From: Massilia sp. Root351 | GTDB taxonomy: Bacteria > Pseudomonadota > Gammaproteobacteria > Burkholderiales > Burkholderiaceae_D | Length of the DNA: 64,000 bases | Assembly: GCF_001425045.1 (NCBI RefSeq) | Contig: NZ_LMDJ01000001.1 | Span: 1,055,859 to 1,119,858 of the forward strand | Direction: 5' to 3' | Part shown: piece by piece, positions 1 to 10,035 of the stretch | Layout: each line of letters begins with the position of its first letter | Numbering within the stretch: the first letter of the stretch is position 1 | Notes under the pieces: model-generated | Told to the model about the DNA's origin: nothing | Seen by the model: the letters and a program-made list of their open reading frames with translations, nothing else | The model's database searches: none | Made by a program: the position numbers and the translations under genes

Positions 1-431
<431 letters not shown>

Positions 432-477
432 TTTGAGTATCTTTATCATCTCCGCGACACATAGAAAAGAGGACTGA

Positions 478-3351
478 ATGGCGAGTAACAACGTAGCCCA
501 ATTTGCCACCGAACTGAAGATGCCTGCAGATTTGCTGCTGACGCAGCTGCGTTCTGCTGGCGTCGAAAAGAGTTCGACGTCAGATCCATTGTCGAAAGAT
601 GATAAGGATAAGTTGCTGGAACATCTGCGCCGTACCCACGGTGCAGCTGCGGACACTGAAAAGAAAAAGATCACGCTGACCCGCAAGGAAACCACCGAGA
701 TCAAGCAGGCTGACGCCACGGGCAAATCCCGCACCATCCAGGTCGCGGTCAAGAAAGTACGCACCTTCGTCCAGCGCGACGAGCCGGCGCCTGTCGCCGC
801 CCCTGCCGCGCCGGTGGTGGACGCCGCCGAAGTGGCGCGCCGCGAGGAAGACGCACGCAAGCAGGCCGAGCTGATCGCCCGCCAGGAAGCGGAACTGCGT
901 GAAAAGCAGGAGCGCCTGGCCAAGCTGGAATCGGAGAAGGAAGCCCAGGCCCAGGCCGCCGCTGCCGCCGAAGCCGAAGCGAAGAAAGCGGCCGACGCCG
1001 AAGCCAAGAAAGCCGCCGCTGCCGCCAAGGCCGCCGCCGACAAGCCAGCCGCTGCAGCCGCAGCGCCGGTGGTAGTCGACGCCGCCGCCGAAGCGAAGAA
1101 GGCCGCCGCCGCTGAAGAAGCGAAGAAAGCCGCCGAGCTGGCCAACAAGGAAGCCGCCGAGCGCGCAGCCGCCACCGAGCGCGCACGCAAGGCCGTGGCC
1201 GACGAAGTGGCCCAGATCAAGGCCATGATGAACGCGCCGCGCCGCGCCATCAAAGCCCCTGAACCAACCCCGGCACCGGTCGCCGTCAAGGCCAAGACCG
1301 CCGAAGGCACGCTGCACAAGCCTGCCGACAAGAAGCCGGCCACCGACAAGCCGGGCGATAAAAAGCCTGCCGTCGGCGACAAGAAATCCATCAAGTCGGC
1401 CAATGTCTCGTCGACCTGGCAGGACGACGCCAAGAAGCGCGGCGCCCCTGGCGGCGGCGCAGGCAAAGGCCGTGGCGGCAACACCGGTTCGACCGGCGGC
1501 CGCGACGGCTGGCGCAGCGGTGGCCGCGGCGGCCGCCGTGGCGGTTCGCACGCGGACGACCGCGAGACCAACTTCCAGGCCCCGACCGAAGCCATCGTCA
1601 AAGATGTGCACGTGCCGGAAACCATCACCGTGGCCGAACTGGCGCACAAGATGTCCGTCAAGGCATCCGAGGTTATAAAACAGCTGATGAAGCTGGGCCA
1701 GATGTGCACCATCAACCAGGTGCTGGACCAGGAAACCGCGATGATCCTGGTGGAAGAGATGGGCCACAAAGCCCACCCTGCCGCCGAGGACGATCCGGAA
1801 GCGCTGCTGGCCGACCAGGGTGAGCACGCTCACTTCGAGTCCACCTCGCGCGCACCGGTGGTGACCGTCATGGGTCACGTCGACCACGGCAAGACCTCGC
1901 TGCTGGACTACATCCGCCGCGCCAAGGTGGCGTCGGGCGAAGCCGGCGGCATCACGCAGCACATCGGCGCATACCACGTCGAAACGCCGCGCGGCATCAT
2001 CACCTTCCTGGACACCCCGGGCCACGAAGCCTTTACGGCCATGCGTGCCCGTGGCGCCAAGGCCACCGACATCGTCATCCTGGTGGTGGCGGCGGACGAC
2101 GGCGTGATGCCGCAAACGAAGGAAGCGATCGCCCACGCGAAAGCTGCAGGCGTACCGCTGGTGGTGGCGATCAACAAGATCGACAAACCGGGCGGCAACC
2201 TGGAGCGCGTGACGCAGGAACTGATCTCCGAACAAGTGGTGCCGGAAGAATACGGCGGCGACTCGCCGTTCGTGCCGGTGTCGGCCAAAACCGGCCAGGG
2301 CATCGACGACCTGCTCGAGCAAGTGCTGCTGCAAGCCGAAGTGCTGGAACTGAAGGCACCGGTCGACGCGCCAGCGCGCGGCCTGGTGGTGGAAGCCCGC
2401 CTGGACAAGGGTAAGGGTCCTGTGGCCACCATCCTGGTGCAGTCCGGTACGCTGAAGCGCGGCGACGTCGTGCTGGCGGGTTCCTCGTATGGCCGCGTGC
2501 GCGCCATGCTGGACGAGAACGGCAAGGCAGTGGCCGAAGCCGGTCCATCGATCCCGGTCGAAATCCAGGGCCTGACCGAAGTGCCGGCCGCCGGTGAAGA
2601 AGTCATGGTCATGGCCGACGAACGCAAGGCCCGCGAGATCGGCCTGTTCCGTCAAGGTAAGTTCCGCGACGTGAAACTGGCCAAGCAGCAGGCCGCCAAG
2701 CTGGAAAACATGTTCGAACAGATGGCCGAAGGCGAAGTGAAGAACCTGCCGCTGATCGTCAAGACCGACGTGCAGGGTTCGCAAGAGGCGCTGGTATCCT
2801 CGCTGCAGAAGCTGTCGACCTCCGAAGTGCGCGTACAGGTTGTACACGCTGCGGTGGGCGGCATCACGGAATCGGACGTCAACCTGGCTGTGGCCTCGAA
2901 AGCGGTCATCATCGGCTTCAACGCCCGTGCCGATGCACAGGCGCGCAAGCTGGCCGAGTCGAACGGCGTGGACATCCGCTACTACAACATCATCTACGAC
3001 GCGATCGAAGAGGTGAAGGCAGCCCTGTCCGGCATGCTGGCGCCAGAGCGCCGCGAGCAGGTTACCGGCCAGGTCGAAGTACGCCAGGTCATCCTGGTCT
3101 CCAAGGTCGGCGCGATTGCCGGCTGCCTGGTTACCGACGGTGTGGTCAAGCGTGTTTCCTCGGTTCGTCTGCTGCGCAACAACATCGTGGTGTGGACCGG
3201 CGAGATCGATTCGCTCAAGCGCTTCAAGGACGATGCGAAAGAAGTACGCGCCGGTCTGGAATGCGGCTTGTCGCTGAAGAACTACAACGACATCCAGGTT
3301 GGCGACACCCTGGAAGTGTTCGAAGTGCAGGAAATCGCCCGTACGCTGTAA
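478..3351 (+). CDS. infB: Translation initiation factor IF-2
   Basis: A 957-residue IF-2, the GTPase that places initiator fMet-tRNA on the 30S subunit and promotes subunit joining. The N-terminal ~60 residues form the IF2_N fold. A long Ala/Lys/Glu-rich linker (about 100-270) and a Gly/Arg-rich patch (about 320-360) follow, then a second IF2_N-like segment and the G domain. G1 is GHVDHGKT at 466-473, G3 is DTPGH near 512 and G4 is NKID near 566. Domains II to IV fill the C-terminus. The ATG has the purine-rich site AGAGGA about 6 bases upstream. The length is typical of the long proteobacterial form, and the repetitive linker is normal for the family. It is probably cotranscribed with nusA; a strong hairpin with a T-run follows before rbfA. 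Confidence 0.98.
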   Translation: MASNNVAQFATELKMPADLLLTQLRSAGVEKSSTSDPLSKDDKDKLLEHLRRTHGAAADTEKKKITLTRKETTEIKQADATGKSRTIQVAVKKVRTFVQRDEPAPVAAPAAPVVDAAEVARREEDARKQAELIARQEAELREKQERLAKLESEKEAQAQAAAAAEAEAKKAADAEAKKAAAAAKAAADKPAAAAAAPVVVDAAAEAKKAAAAEEAKKAAELANKEAAERAAATERARKAVADEVAQIKAMMNAPRRAIKAPEPTPAPVAVKAKTAEGTLHKPADKKPATDKPGDKKPAVGDKKSIKSANVSSTWQDDAKKRGAPGGGAGKGRGGNTGSTGGRDGWRSGGRGGRRGGSHADDRETNFQAPTEAIVKDVHVPETITVAELAHKMSVKASEVIKQLMKLGQMCTINQVLDQETAMILVEEMGHKAHPAAEDDPEALLADQGEHAHFESTSRAPVVTVMGHVDHGKTSLLDYIRRAKVASGEAGGITQHIGAYHVETPRGIITFLDTPGHEAFTAMRARGAKATDIVILVVAADDGVMPQTKEAIAHAKAAGVPLVVAINKIDKPGGNLERVTQELISEQVVPEEYGGDSPFVPVSAKTGQGIDDLLEQVLLQAEVLELKAPVDAPARGLVVEARLDKGKGPVATILVQSGTLKRGDVVLAGSSYGRVRAMLDENGKAVAEAGPSIPVEIQGLTEVPAAGEEVMVMADERKAREIGLFRQGKFRDVKLAKQQAAKLENMFEQMAEGEVKNLPLIVKTDVQGSQEALVSSLQKLSTSEVRVQVVHAAVGGITESDVNLAVASKAVIIGFNARADAQARKLAESNGVDIRYYNIIYDAIEEVKAALSGMLAPERREQVTGQVEVRQVILVSKVGAIAGCLVTDGVVKRVSSVRLLRNNIVVWTGEIDSLKRFKDDAKEVRAGLECGLSLKNYNDIQVGDTLEVFEVQEIARTL

Positions 3352-3366
3352 TAGCGGTCGGCGCAC

Positions 3367-3423
3367 TGGCGGGTCAGTGGAACCGGGGCGAGCCCCCGGT
3401 TTCATTGGCCCGCCAATTTTTTT
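3367..3423 (+). terminator. Compound hairpin with T7 tract between infB and rbfA
   Basis: An outer stem of 13 bases (3367-3379 with 3403-3415, near-perfect allowing G-U pairs) encloses an inner 8-bp stem AACCGGGG/CCCCGGTT. Seven T residues follow at 3417-3423. This has the form of an intrinsic terminator, yet it lies inside the infB-rbfA-truB series, with rbfA starting only 13 bases after the T-run. It may partly terminate or attenuate transcription into rbfA, or act as an RNA processing site. Confidence 0.7.
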
Positions 3424-3435
3424 AGGTAAGACATC

Positions 3436-3855
3436 ATGGCAAAACATAGCAAAACCATCCCCGCGCGCGGCCTGCGCGTGGCCGACCAGATCCAGAAGGA
3501 CCTGTCGGTACTGATCGCCTACGAACTGAAGGACCCGCGCGTGGGCATGATCACGCTGTCCGAAGTCCAGCTCACGCCGGACTACGCGCACGCCAAGATC
3601 TATTTCACCATGCTGAAGGACGATCCGGAAACCGTGAAGAACACGCTGGCCGGCCTGAACGCGGCCTCCGGCTACCTGCGCAATATGCTGGGCAAGCGCC
3701 TGCACATCCACACGCTGCCGGCGCTGCACTTCCACCACGACATGTCCGCCTCGCGCGGCATGGAGCTGTCCGCGCTGATCGACCAGGCCAACGCCACCCG
3801 CGCGCTCGATGACGACGGCGACGCCGGCGGCGACAAGGGCAACGGCGAAGCCTGA
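3436..3855 (+). CDS. rbfA: 30S ribosome-binding factor RbfA
   Basis: A 139-residue protein matching the RbfA family: N-terminal '[17 protein letters not shown]', then '[14 protein letters not shown]' and '[21 protein letters not shown]'. RbfA binds the 30S subunit near helix 1 of 16S rRNA and is needed for late 30S maturation and growth at low temperature. The length fits (roughly 120-140 residues); the extra C-terminal tail is acidic and Gly-rich. The TGA stop shares one base with the ATG of truB (TGATG), so the two are probably translationally coupled. The upstream GGTAAG lies about 9 bases from the start. The gene sits directly behind the compound hairpin at 3367-3423, so its level may differ from that of infB. 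Confidence 0.96.
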   Translation: MAKHSKTIPARGLRVADQIQKDLSVLIAYELKDPRVGMITLSEVQLTPDYAHAKIYFTMLKDDPETVKNTLAGLNAASGYLRNMLGKRLHIHTLPALHFHHDMSASRGMELSALIDQANATRALDDDGDAGGDKGNGEA

Positions 3856-4787
3856 TGAACCAGCCGAAAGTCAAACGCGTCCGCGACCTCGTGGACGGCG
3901 TGCTGCTGCTCGACAAGCCGGTCGGCCTGTCCTCCAACGACGCGCTGATCAAGGCCAAGCGCATGCTGAACGCGAAGAAGGCGGGCCACACCGGCACGCT
4001 GGACCCGTTCGCCACCGGCCTGTTGCCGCTGTGCTTCGGCGAAGCCACCAAGTTCTCGCAGGACTTGCTGGAAGCCGACAAGACCTACCTGACCACGGTG
4101 CACCTGGGCCAGCGTACCGACACCGGCGACACCGAAGGCCAGGTCATCGAAACGCACGCGGTGAACGTCACGCGCGAGCAGATCGAGGCCGTGCTGCAAC
4201 GCTTCCGCGGCCCCATCGAGCAAGTGCCGCCGATGTACTCGGCCCTCAAGCGCGACGGCAAGCCGCTGTATGAATACGCCCGCGCCGGCGTGACCCTGGA
4301 GCGCGAGGCGCGCCCGGTCACCATCCACAGGCTGGAATTTGTCAGCTACGAGGCGCCGTTCCTGAAGCTGGAAGTCAAGTGCAGCAAGGGCACTTACATC
4401 CGGGTGCTGGGCGAAGACATCGGCGCCGCGCTGGGCTGCGGCGCGCATTTGAACGCGTTGCGCCGCATCCAGGTCGGCGACCTGGTGATGACGGACGTGG
4501 TGACCTTGGAACAGGTGGCTGCCCACCCGGCCCCGCTGGAACTGCTGGCGCCGGTGGACGCGCTGCTGTCGTCCTTTCCGGCGGTGCAGCTGACCGAGGA
4601 ACTGGCCAGGCGCTTCCTGAACGGGCAACGCCTGCCGCTGGGCAAGGAGCCTGCCGTCACGCCGCCCATGCTGGCGCAGGTGCCGGGCCGCGTGCGCGTC
4701 TACCTGGGCGAGAAGCTGCTCGGCACCGCCCAGCTGGGCGAGTACGATATCCTGGCGCCGGAACGCCTGATCGCGGTCGGCGCCTGA
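3855..4787 (+). CDS. truB: tRNA pseudouridine(55) synthase TruB
   Basis: A 310-residue pseudouridine synthase that modifies U55 in the T-loop of tRNAs. The catalytic motif is 'AGHTGTLDPFATGLLPL', with the nucleophilic Asp at residue 50. Further family segments are 'YLTTVHLGQRTDTGD', 'QVPPMYSALKRDGKPLYEYAR' and 'CSKGTYIRVLGEDIG'. The C-terminal ~70 residues form the PUA-like RNA-binding extension. The start overlaps the rbfA stop by one base, and the nusA-infB-rbfA-truB order is conserved in proteobacteria. The length is normal for the family and no key residue is missing. Confidence 0.97.
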   Translation: MNQPKVKRVRDLVDGVLLLDKPVGLSSNDALIKAKRMLNAKKAGHTGTLDPFATGLLPLCFGEATKFSQDLLEADKTYLTTVHLGQRTDTGDTEGQVIETHAVNVTREQIEAVLQRFRGPIEQVPPMYSALKRDGKPLYEYARAGVTLEREARPVTIHRLEFVSYEAPFLKLEVKCSKGTYIRVLGEDIGAALGCGAHLNALRRIQVGDLVMTDVVTLEQVAAHPAPLELLAPVDALLSSFPAVQLTEELARRFLNGQRLPLGKEPAVTPPMLAQVPGRVRVYLGEKLLGTAQLGEYDILAPERLIAVGA

Positions 4788-4869
4788 CCCTGCCAATCAT
4801 CCGCTGGCCAGTGTCGGTTTTCCTTACATAATTGTGGAAGAAAACCGAGACCGCCTGATGTTGTCTGTA

Positions 4870-4885
4870 TGGCACATTTTCTGCT
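4870..4885 (+). promoter_or_regulatory. Sigma-54 (-24/-12) promoter for the PEP-CTERM gene
   Basis: TGGCACATTTTCTGCT has the invariant GG at 4871-4872, exactly ten bases, and the invariant GC at 4883-4884. It agrees closely with the consensus TGGCAC-N5-TTGCW. The implied transcription start is near 4896, about 25 bases before the ATG at 4921 and upstream of the AAGGA ribosome site. PEP-CTERM genes of floc-forming betaproteobacteria are known targets of RpoN with the PrsK/PrsR pair, which fits the gene downstream. Confidence 0.75.
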
Positions 4886-4920
4886 TTCGTCTGGGAACCC
4901 TCAATCATAAGGATTTCCCG

Positions 4921-5601
4921 ATGAAAACAGTTTTCGCCAAACTGGCCTGCGCACTGCTGCTGGCCGCGCACGCTTGCGCCGGCACCGCCCATGCCGCCGT
5001 GATCGGCGCCGGCGGCTTCAGCGCTCCCACCCTGATTAATTTCAATGACGCGACAGCCGGCCAGATCGGTTCCCAGTATGCTGCGCTGGGCGCCACTTTT
5101 CTCAATTTCAACCTGGATGTCTACCAGACCTCGCCGGCGCCCGCCAGCAAGGTGGCGCTGAAATTCGACGGCAACAATCCCGCCCTGAACGGCGAAGTGC
5201 TGTTCAATTCCGTCATCACCCGCCTCGGCTTCGACGCCACCACCAACCCGGAGGATGACACCACCGTGTTCGCCTACCTGGGCAACACCCTGGTGGGGAG
5301 CGCCTTCTTTGACACTGTCGGCGACGGCGCGGGCGGCAGTTTCATCGGCATTGAATTCCTGTCCGGTTTCGACCGCGTGGTGATCCACACCGACCCGGTG
5401 GTCAACGGGGCCATCGCGATCGATAACCTGCGCTTTGAAAACGCGGCGGCGGCAGTGCCGGAACCGGGCACGGCGGCGCTGATGGGCATCAGCCTGCTCG
5501 CGCTGGCCGCAGCGCGCCGGCGGCGCCGGGAAGGGCGGCCAGGGGGCGCTATGGCGCCGCACCTGGGCGCCGCGCCACAGCGGGACGGGGCGGTCGCGTA
5601 A
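4921..5601 (+). CDS. PEP-CTERM sorting domain protein (exosortase substrate)
   Basis: A 226-residue secreted protein. Residues 1-23 are a Sec signal peptide (MKTVFAKLACALLLA, then an AHA-type cleavage region). The mature part is rich in Gly, Asn and Asp, including 'LINFNDATAGQIGSQYAALGA'. The C-terminus has the sorting signal: VPEPGTAALMG, a hydrophobic helix, then an Arg cluster (AARRRRR). Such proteins are processed by an exosortase (XrtA/EpsH type) and are often linked to exopolysaccharide and floc or biofilm formation; the exosortase is not in this window. The Arg cluster is followed by about 25 extra residues, an unusually long tail. The start is set by AAGGA eight bases upstream and by the signal peptide; an in-frame ATG at 4834 would lie upstream of the promoter. 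Confidence 0.85.
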   Translation: MKTVFAKLACALLLAAHACAGTAHAAVIGAGGFSAPTLINFNDATAGQIGSQYAALGATFLNFNLDVYQTSPAPASKVALKFDGNNPALNGEVLFNSVITRLGFDATTNPEDDTTVFAYLGNTLVGSAFFDTVGDGAGGSFIGIEFLSGFDRVVIHTDPVVNGAIAIDNLRFENAAAAVPEPGTAALMGISLLALAAARRRRREGRPGGAMAPHLGAAPQRDGAVA

Positions 5602-5624
5602 AGTTTTTATTGCGGTGCAGTACG

Positions 5625-5633
5625 TGCTATACT
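5625..5633 (+). promoter_or_regulatory. Extended -10 promoter of typA
   Basis: TGC followed by TATACT forms an extended -10 element. The -35 region 17 bases upstream is only T-rich and does not match TTGACA, as is usual when the TGN extension is present. The predicted transcript has a leader of about 110 bases before the typA ATG, containing the repeats at 5684-5718. Confidence 0.5.
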
Positions 5634-5683
5634 AGTGGGTTCCAGTGGCCGCTATTTCGGTTTGCGCCACTCCCGTGCCCCTC

Positions 5684-5718
5684 GTACGCGCCGTATGCGC
5701 CTTGTACGCCCTGTACGC
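5684..5718 (+). repeat. Four direct GTACGC-type repeats in the typA leader
   Basis: GTACGC occurs at 5684, 5704 and 5713, with the variant GTATGC at 5693, so the units are spaced 9, 11 and 9 bases apart. They lie in the untranslated leader between the extended -10 and the typA start. Because each unit contains the self-complementary core GTAC, neighbouring units could pair with each other in RNA. Confidence 0.55.
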
Positions 5719-5748
5719 ACCCGCAGTTTTTCTGTACTTATAACGACT

Positions 5749-7581
5749 ATGTCTAATACTAAACGCGCAATTCGCAATATCGCCATCATCGCCCACGTTG
5801 ACCACGGCAAAACCACCCTCGTGGACCAGCTGCTGAAGCAGTCCGGCACCTTCCGTGAAAACCAGGCCGTCGACACCCGCGTGATGGACTCGAACGACCT
5901 CGAAAAAGAGCGCGGCATTACGATTCTGTCGAAAAACTGCGCCGTCGAATACGAAGGCACCCACATCAACATCGTCGACACCCCAGGCCACGCCGACTTC
6001 GGCGGCGAAGTGGAGCGCGTGCTGTCGATGGTTGATTCGGTTCTGCTGCTGATCGATGCGCAGGAAGGCCCGATGCCACAGACCCGCTTCGTGACCCGCA
6101 AGGCGCTGGCCCTGGGCCTGAAGCCTATCGTCGTGGTCAACAAGATCGACCGTCCGGGCGCGCGCGCCGACTGGGCCATCAACCAGACCTTCGAACTGTT
6201 CGACAAGCTGGGCGCCACCGACGAGCAGCTGGACTTCCCTATCGTGTACGCATCGGGCCTGAACGGCTATGCCGGCCTGACCGAAGACGTGCGCGGCGGC
6301 GACATGAAGCCGCTGTTCGACGCCATTTTGAAGTTCGTCCCGGTGCGCGACGACAATCCGGACGGCCCGCTGCAGATGCAAATCACCTCGCTGGACTATT
6401 CGTCCTACGTGGGCAAGATCGGCATCGGCCGCGTGTCCCGTGGCCGCGTCAAAGCCGGCCAGGACGTCGTGTTCATGAACGGTCCAGGCACCACCCCGCA
6501 AAAAGGCCGCATCAACCAGGTGCTGAACTTCAAGGGCCTGGAGCGCGTGCTGGTTGACGAAGCCGTCGCCGGCGACATCATCCTGATCAACGGTATCGAA
6601 GAAATCGGCATCGGCTCGACCGTGTGCGCACCGGACACCCCGGAAGCGCTGCCGATGCTGACCGTCGACGAACCTACCCTGACCATGAACTTCATGGTCA
6701 ACAACTCGCCGCTGGCCGGCCGCGAAGGCAAGTTCGTTACTTCGCGCCAGCTGCGCGACCGCCTGGACAAGGAACTGAAAGCCAACGTGGCGCTGCGCGT
6801 CGCCCCGACCGACGACGACACCACCTTCGAAGTATCGGGCCGCGGCGAACTGCACCTGACCATCCTGATCGAAAACATGCGCCGCGAAGGTTTCGAGCTG
6901 GCCGTGTCCCGTCCACGCGTGGTGTTCAAGATGGTCGATGGCGTGCGCCACGAGCCGTTTGAGCAGCTGAGTGTCGACGTGGAAGAAGTCAACCAGGGCG
7001 GCGTGATGGAAGAGCTGGGCCGCCGCCGCGGCGACCTGCAGAACATGGAATCGGACGGCAAAGGCCGCGTGCGCCTGGAGTACCGCATCCCTGCGCGTGG
7101 CCTGATCGGCTTCCAGGGCGAATTCATGACCCTGACCCGCGGCACCGGCCTGATGAGCCACGTGTTCGACGCTTACGGTCCGGTCGACAACACCAAGGGT
7201 GAACTGGGCGGCCGCCGCAACGGCGTGCTGATCTCGCAGGACGACGGCGCCGCCGTGGCCTACGCCATCTGGAAACTGCAGGATCGCGGCCGCATGTTCG
7301 TGGTCCACAACGACCCGGTGTACGAGGGCATGATCATCGGTATCCACTCGCGTGACAACGACCTGGTGGTCAACCCGATCAAGGGCAAGCAGCTGACCAA
7401 CGTGCGTTCGTCGGGTACCGACGAAGCGGTGCGCCTGGTGCCGCCTATCCAGATGTCGCTGGAATACGCAGTCGAATTCATCGACGACGACGAACTGGTG
7501 GAGATCACCCCGAAATCGATCCGCCTGCGCAAGCGCTTCCTGAAAGAGCACGAGCGTAAAAAAGCTTCCCGCGAAGCGTAA
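5749..7581 (+). CDS. typA: Ribosome-associated GTPase TypA/BipA
   Basis: A 610-residue translational GTPase of the EF-G/LepA group. The P-loop is AHVDHGKTT at 15-23, switch II contains [12 protein letters not shown] and the G4 motif is NKIDRPGAR. Domain II, the EF-G III/V-like domains and the BipA-specific C-terminus ('[18 protein letters not shown]', '[15 protein letters not shown]') are all present. TypA binds ribosomes at the EF-G site and supports 50S assembly and growth at low temperature or under stress. The start [10 protein letters not shown] is chosen by homology; the frame is open further upstream to 5635, but that part reads through the leader repeats. It is probably monocistronic, with its own extended -10 promoter and a strong terminator at 7598. 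Confidence 0.96.
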   Translation: MSNTKRAIRNIAIIAHVDHGKTTLVDQLLKQSGTFRENQAVDTRVMDSNDLEKERGITILSKNCAVEYEGTHINIVDTPGHADFGGEVERVLSMVDSVLLLIDAQEGPMPQTRFVTRKALALGLKPIVVVNKIDRPGARADWAINQTFELFDKLGATDEQLDFPIVYASGLNGYAGLTEDVRGGDMKPLFDAILKFVPVRDDNPDGPLQMQITSLDYSSYVGKIGIGRVSRGRVKAGQDVVFMNGPGTTPQKGRINQVLNFKGLERVLVDEAVAGDIILINGIEEIGIGSTVCAPDTPEALPMLTVDEPTLTMNFMVNNSPLAGREGKFVTSRQLRDRLDKELKANVALRVAPTDDDTTFEVSGRGELHLTILIENMRREGFELAVSRPRVVFKMVDGVRHEPFEQLSVDVEEVNQGGVMEELGRRRGDLQNMESDGKGRVRLEYRIPARGLIGFQGEFMTLTRGTGLMSHVFDAYGPVDNTKGELGGRRNGVLISQDDGAAVAYAIWKLQDRGRMFVVHNDPVYEGMIIGIHSRDNDLVVNPIKGKQLTNVRSSGTDEAVRLVPPIQMSLEYAVEFIDDDELVEITPKSIRLRKRFLKEHERKKASREA

Positions 7582-7597
7582 TCGCCTCGCTGCCATG

Positions 7598-7635
7598 AAA
7601 ACCGCCGCACCCGCAAGGGGCGGCGGTTTTTTTTG
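7598..7635 (+). terminator. Intrinsic terminator of typA
   Basis: AAAACCGCCGC pairs with GCGGCGGTTTT around an 11-base loop, followed by eight T residues. It lies 17 bases after the typA stop codon. Confidence 0.9.
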
Positions 7636-7679
7636 TCTGTCCGCGTCGTTTTGCAGCGCACCATAGCGTGCTAAACTAA

Positions 7680-7706
7680 TTGTCACTTTTCCATTGCTGC
7701 TATACT
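7680..7706 (+). promoter_or_regulatory. Promoter candidate for the DUF3141-fabI operon
   Basis: TTGTCA (7680-7685) is followed after 15 bases by TATACT (7701-7706), which is preceded by TGC, an extended -10. The spacing is short, but the extended -10 compensates. A second TGC-TAAACT element lies about 25 bases upstream. No FNR-type palindrome was seen. Confidence 0.5.
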
Positions 7707-7761
7707 GAATGCCAGTCCGGAAGCTCAATTGTGCAGCGCACACAGCAAAAGGGGATTCAGC

Positions 7762-10035
7762 GTGAACGACAGAACCAATGTATTCCAGCCGGCCTGGCCC
7801 GGTACGCCCTTCGACATCGCCAGGCAGGCCGGCGAGTACTGGATCGACGCCTGGCAGCGCTCGGTGCTGTTCATGGATGTGCTGCGCCAGCGCGGCGACG
7901 ACCATGCGGAAAGCGTGGCGCAGGCCGCGCCCCATGTACTGAACTTTGAATTCGACGTGGTGCTGGACGGCCGCGACCTGGAACGCCCGGTCAACTACGG
8001 CCTGCTGAAGATCCGCCCGCCCGAGGGCGTGGCAGTGGACGCGAGCCGCCGGCCCTTCATCGTGTTCGACCCGCGCGCCGGGCACGGCCCCGGCATCGGC
8101 GGCATGAAGCACGACAGCGAAATCGGCGTGGTGCTGCGCGCCGGCCATCCCTGCTACTTCGTCGGCTTCCTGCCGCAGCCGGTGCACGGCCAGACCATCG
8201 AGGATGTATGCCGCGCCGAGGCGCGCTTCATCGCCAGGGTGGCCGAGCTGCATCCGGATGCGGACGGCAAGCCGGCCCTGATCGGCAATTGCCAGGCCGG
8301 CTGGCAAATCATGATGACCGCCGCGCTGAATCCGGACCTGCCCGGGCCGCTGGTGCTGGCCGGGGCGCCGCTGTCCTACTGGAACGGCGTGCACGGCAAG
8401 AACCCCTTGCGCTACCTGGGCGGCCTGCTCGGCGGCACCTGGCTGACCGCGTTTTCCGGGGACCTGGGCAACGGCGTGTTTGACGGCGCCCACCTGGTCA
8501 GCAACTTCGAGAGCATGAACCCGGCCAACACCTGGTGGAAGAAGGAGTACAAGGTGTACGCGCAGGTGGACAGCGAGGCGCAGCGCTTCCTGGAATTTGA
8601 AAAGTGGTGGGGCAACCCGGTGCTGCTGAACGCGCCCGAGATGCAGTACATCGCCGACAACCTGTTCGTCGGCAACCGCCTCAGTTCCGGCTCGATCCAC
8701 GACTCCACCGGCCGCCGCATCGACCTGCGCAACGTGAAGTCGCCCATCGTGGTGTTCTGTTCCTGGGGCGACGACATCACGCCGCCCCACCAGGCGCTGG
8801 GCTGGGTGCTGGACATGTATCAGGACGACGAGGCGCTGGCCATGAGCGGCCAGACCATCATCTACGCCATGCACGAAACCATCGGCCACCTCGGCATCTT
8901 CGTCTCGGCCACGGTGGCCAACAAGGAGCACGAGGAATTCACCTCCGCCATGGACTTGATCGACGTGCTGCCGCCCGGCCTGTACGAAGCGGTGTTCCTG
9001 GAAAAGACGCCGGAGACGCTGAACGCGGCGCTGGCTACCGGTAATTACGTGATGCGCTTCGAGCGCCGCTTCCTGGACGACCTGCGCGCGCTGGGCGGCA
9101 ACGACGCCGAGGACGAGCGCCGCTTCGCCGCCGTGGCGCGCGTGTCGGACGTAAACGTGGGCCTGTACCGCACCTTCGTCAGCCCGCTGCTGCGTTCGGC
9201 CATGAACGACCAGAGTGCCGAGGCGCTGCGCCAGCTGCATCCTTACCGGCTGCGCTACCGCGTCTACTCCAGCAAGAATCCGCTGCTGCACGGCATAGAC
9301 AAGCTGGCCGAGCGGGTCCGCGCCCAGCGCCGCCCGGCGGCGCCGGACAACATCTTCATCGCCCTGCAGGAAGCCTTTTCGCGCCAGATCGTGGCGCTGC
9401 TGGACCAGTACCGCGACGTGCGCGACGCCGCCGTCGAGCGCTATTTCATGAACCTGTACGGCTCGCCGGTGCTGCAGGCGCTGGTCGGCCTGCGCGCGGA
9501 CGACCAGCGCGTGCGCCAGCTGGGGCGCGACATCGCCCGCGAGACCGTGGCCGCGTCGGCGCGCGCCAAGCTGGTGGAGCAGGCCGCCGTCGGCGGCACG
9601 GTGGAAGCCATCGTGCGCGCGCTGCTGTACGTGTTCCGCGCGCCCGAGCTGCGCGCGGCGGATGAGCGGGCCTATGCCACGCTGCGCGAATTGCGCGCCC
9701 ACTCGCGCGCCGGCCAGCTGATGACGCTGACCCATTTCAAGGAACTGGTGCAGCAGCAGGCGCAGATCCTGTCGTGGGACGAGGCGGCCGGTTTCGCCGC
9801 GCTGCCGGCCTTGCTTCCCCCCGAGCCGGAAGAGCGCGCGCGCGCGCTGGACGTGGTGCGCCAGGTGGCCGGCGCGGCCGGTGCGCTGAGCGGCGAGGCG
9901 GCCGAGCGCATGGAGCGCGTGGCATCGGTATTCAACAGCCACGCCGGCGCGGCGCTGAACCTGGCCGCTGCTGTCGCCGTCGACCCGCCTTCGGCCAAGC
10001 CCCCGGCCAAGCTGACGCACAAGGAGCAGGCATGA
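7762..10035 (+). CDS. DUF3141 domain alpha/beta-hydrolase-like protein (PHA synthase-related)
   Basis: A 757-residue protein of the DUF3141 family, which is distantly related to class I polyhydroxyalkanoate synthases. The hydrolase core spans about 80-420. A nucleophile-elbow-like motif GNCQAGW places Cys177 where PhaC has its catalytic Cys (GxCxG box), and a likely acid/His region follows ('SWGDDITPPHQALGW', 'HETIGHLGIFVS'). The C-terminal ~300 residues are mainly helical and of unknown role. The start is a GTG with AAGGGG six bases upstream; an in-frame TTG at 7729 has no such site. Its stop overlaps the next ATG (ATGA). It heads an operon with phosphate acyltransferase, acetate kinase and enoyl reductase genes, pointing to acyl-group or PHA-related carbon metabolism. 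The substrate is unknown. Confidence 0.85.
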   Translation: MNDRTNVFQPAWPGTPFDIARQAGEYWIDAWQRSVLFMDVLRQRGDDHAESVAQAAPHVLNFEFDVVLDGRDLERPVNYGLLKIRPPEGVAVDASRRPFIVFDPRAGHGPGIGGMKHDSEIGVVLRAGHPCYFVGFLPQPVHGQTIEDVCRAEARFIARVAELHPDADGKPALIGNCQAGWQIMMTAALNPDLPGPLVLAGAPLSYWNGVHGKNPLRYLGGLLGGTWLTAFSGDLGNGVFDGAHLVSNFESMNPANTWWKKEYKVYAQVDSEAQRFLEFEKWWGNPVLLNAPEMQYIADNLFVGNRLSSGSIHDSTGRRIDLRNVKSPIVVFCSWGDDITPPHQALGWVLDMYQDDEALAMSGQTIIYAMHETIGHLGIFVSATVANKEHEEFTSAMDLIDVLPPGLYEAVFLEKTPETLNAALATGNYVMRFERRFLDDLRALGGNDAEDERRFAAVARVSDVNVGLYRTFVSPLLRSAMNDQSAEALRQLHPYRLRYRVYSSKNPLLHGIDKLAERVRAQRRPAAPDNIFIALQEAFSRQIVALLDQYRDVRDAAVERYFMNLYGSPVLQALVGLRADDQRVRQLGRDIARETVAASARAKLVEQAAVGGTVEAIVRALLYVFRAPELRAADERAYATLRELRAHSRAGQLMTLTHFKELVQQQAQILSWDEAAGFAALPALLPPEPEERARALDVVRQVAGAAGALSGEAAERMERVASVFNSHAGAALNLAAAVAVDPPSAKPPAKLTHKEQA

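Noticed and set aside
580..3738. Very long open frame (over 1000 codons) on the minus strand opposite infB and rbfA
   Set aside because: It is antisense to clear IF-2 and RbfA genes and its peptide is a His/Gly/Arg-rich shadow with no domain. High third-position GC opens such frames.
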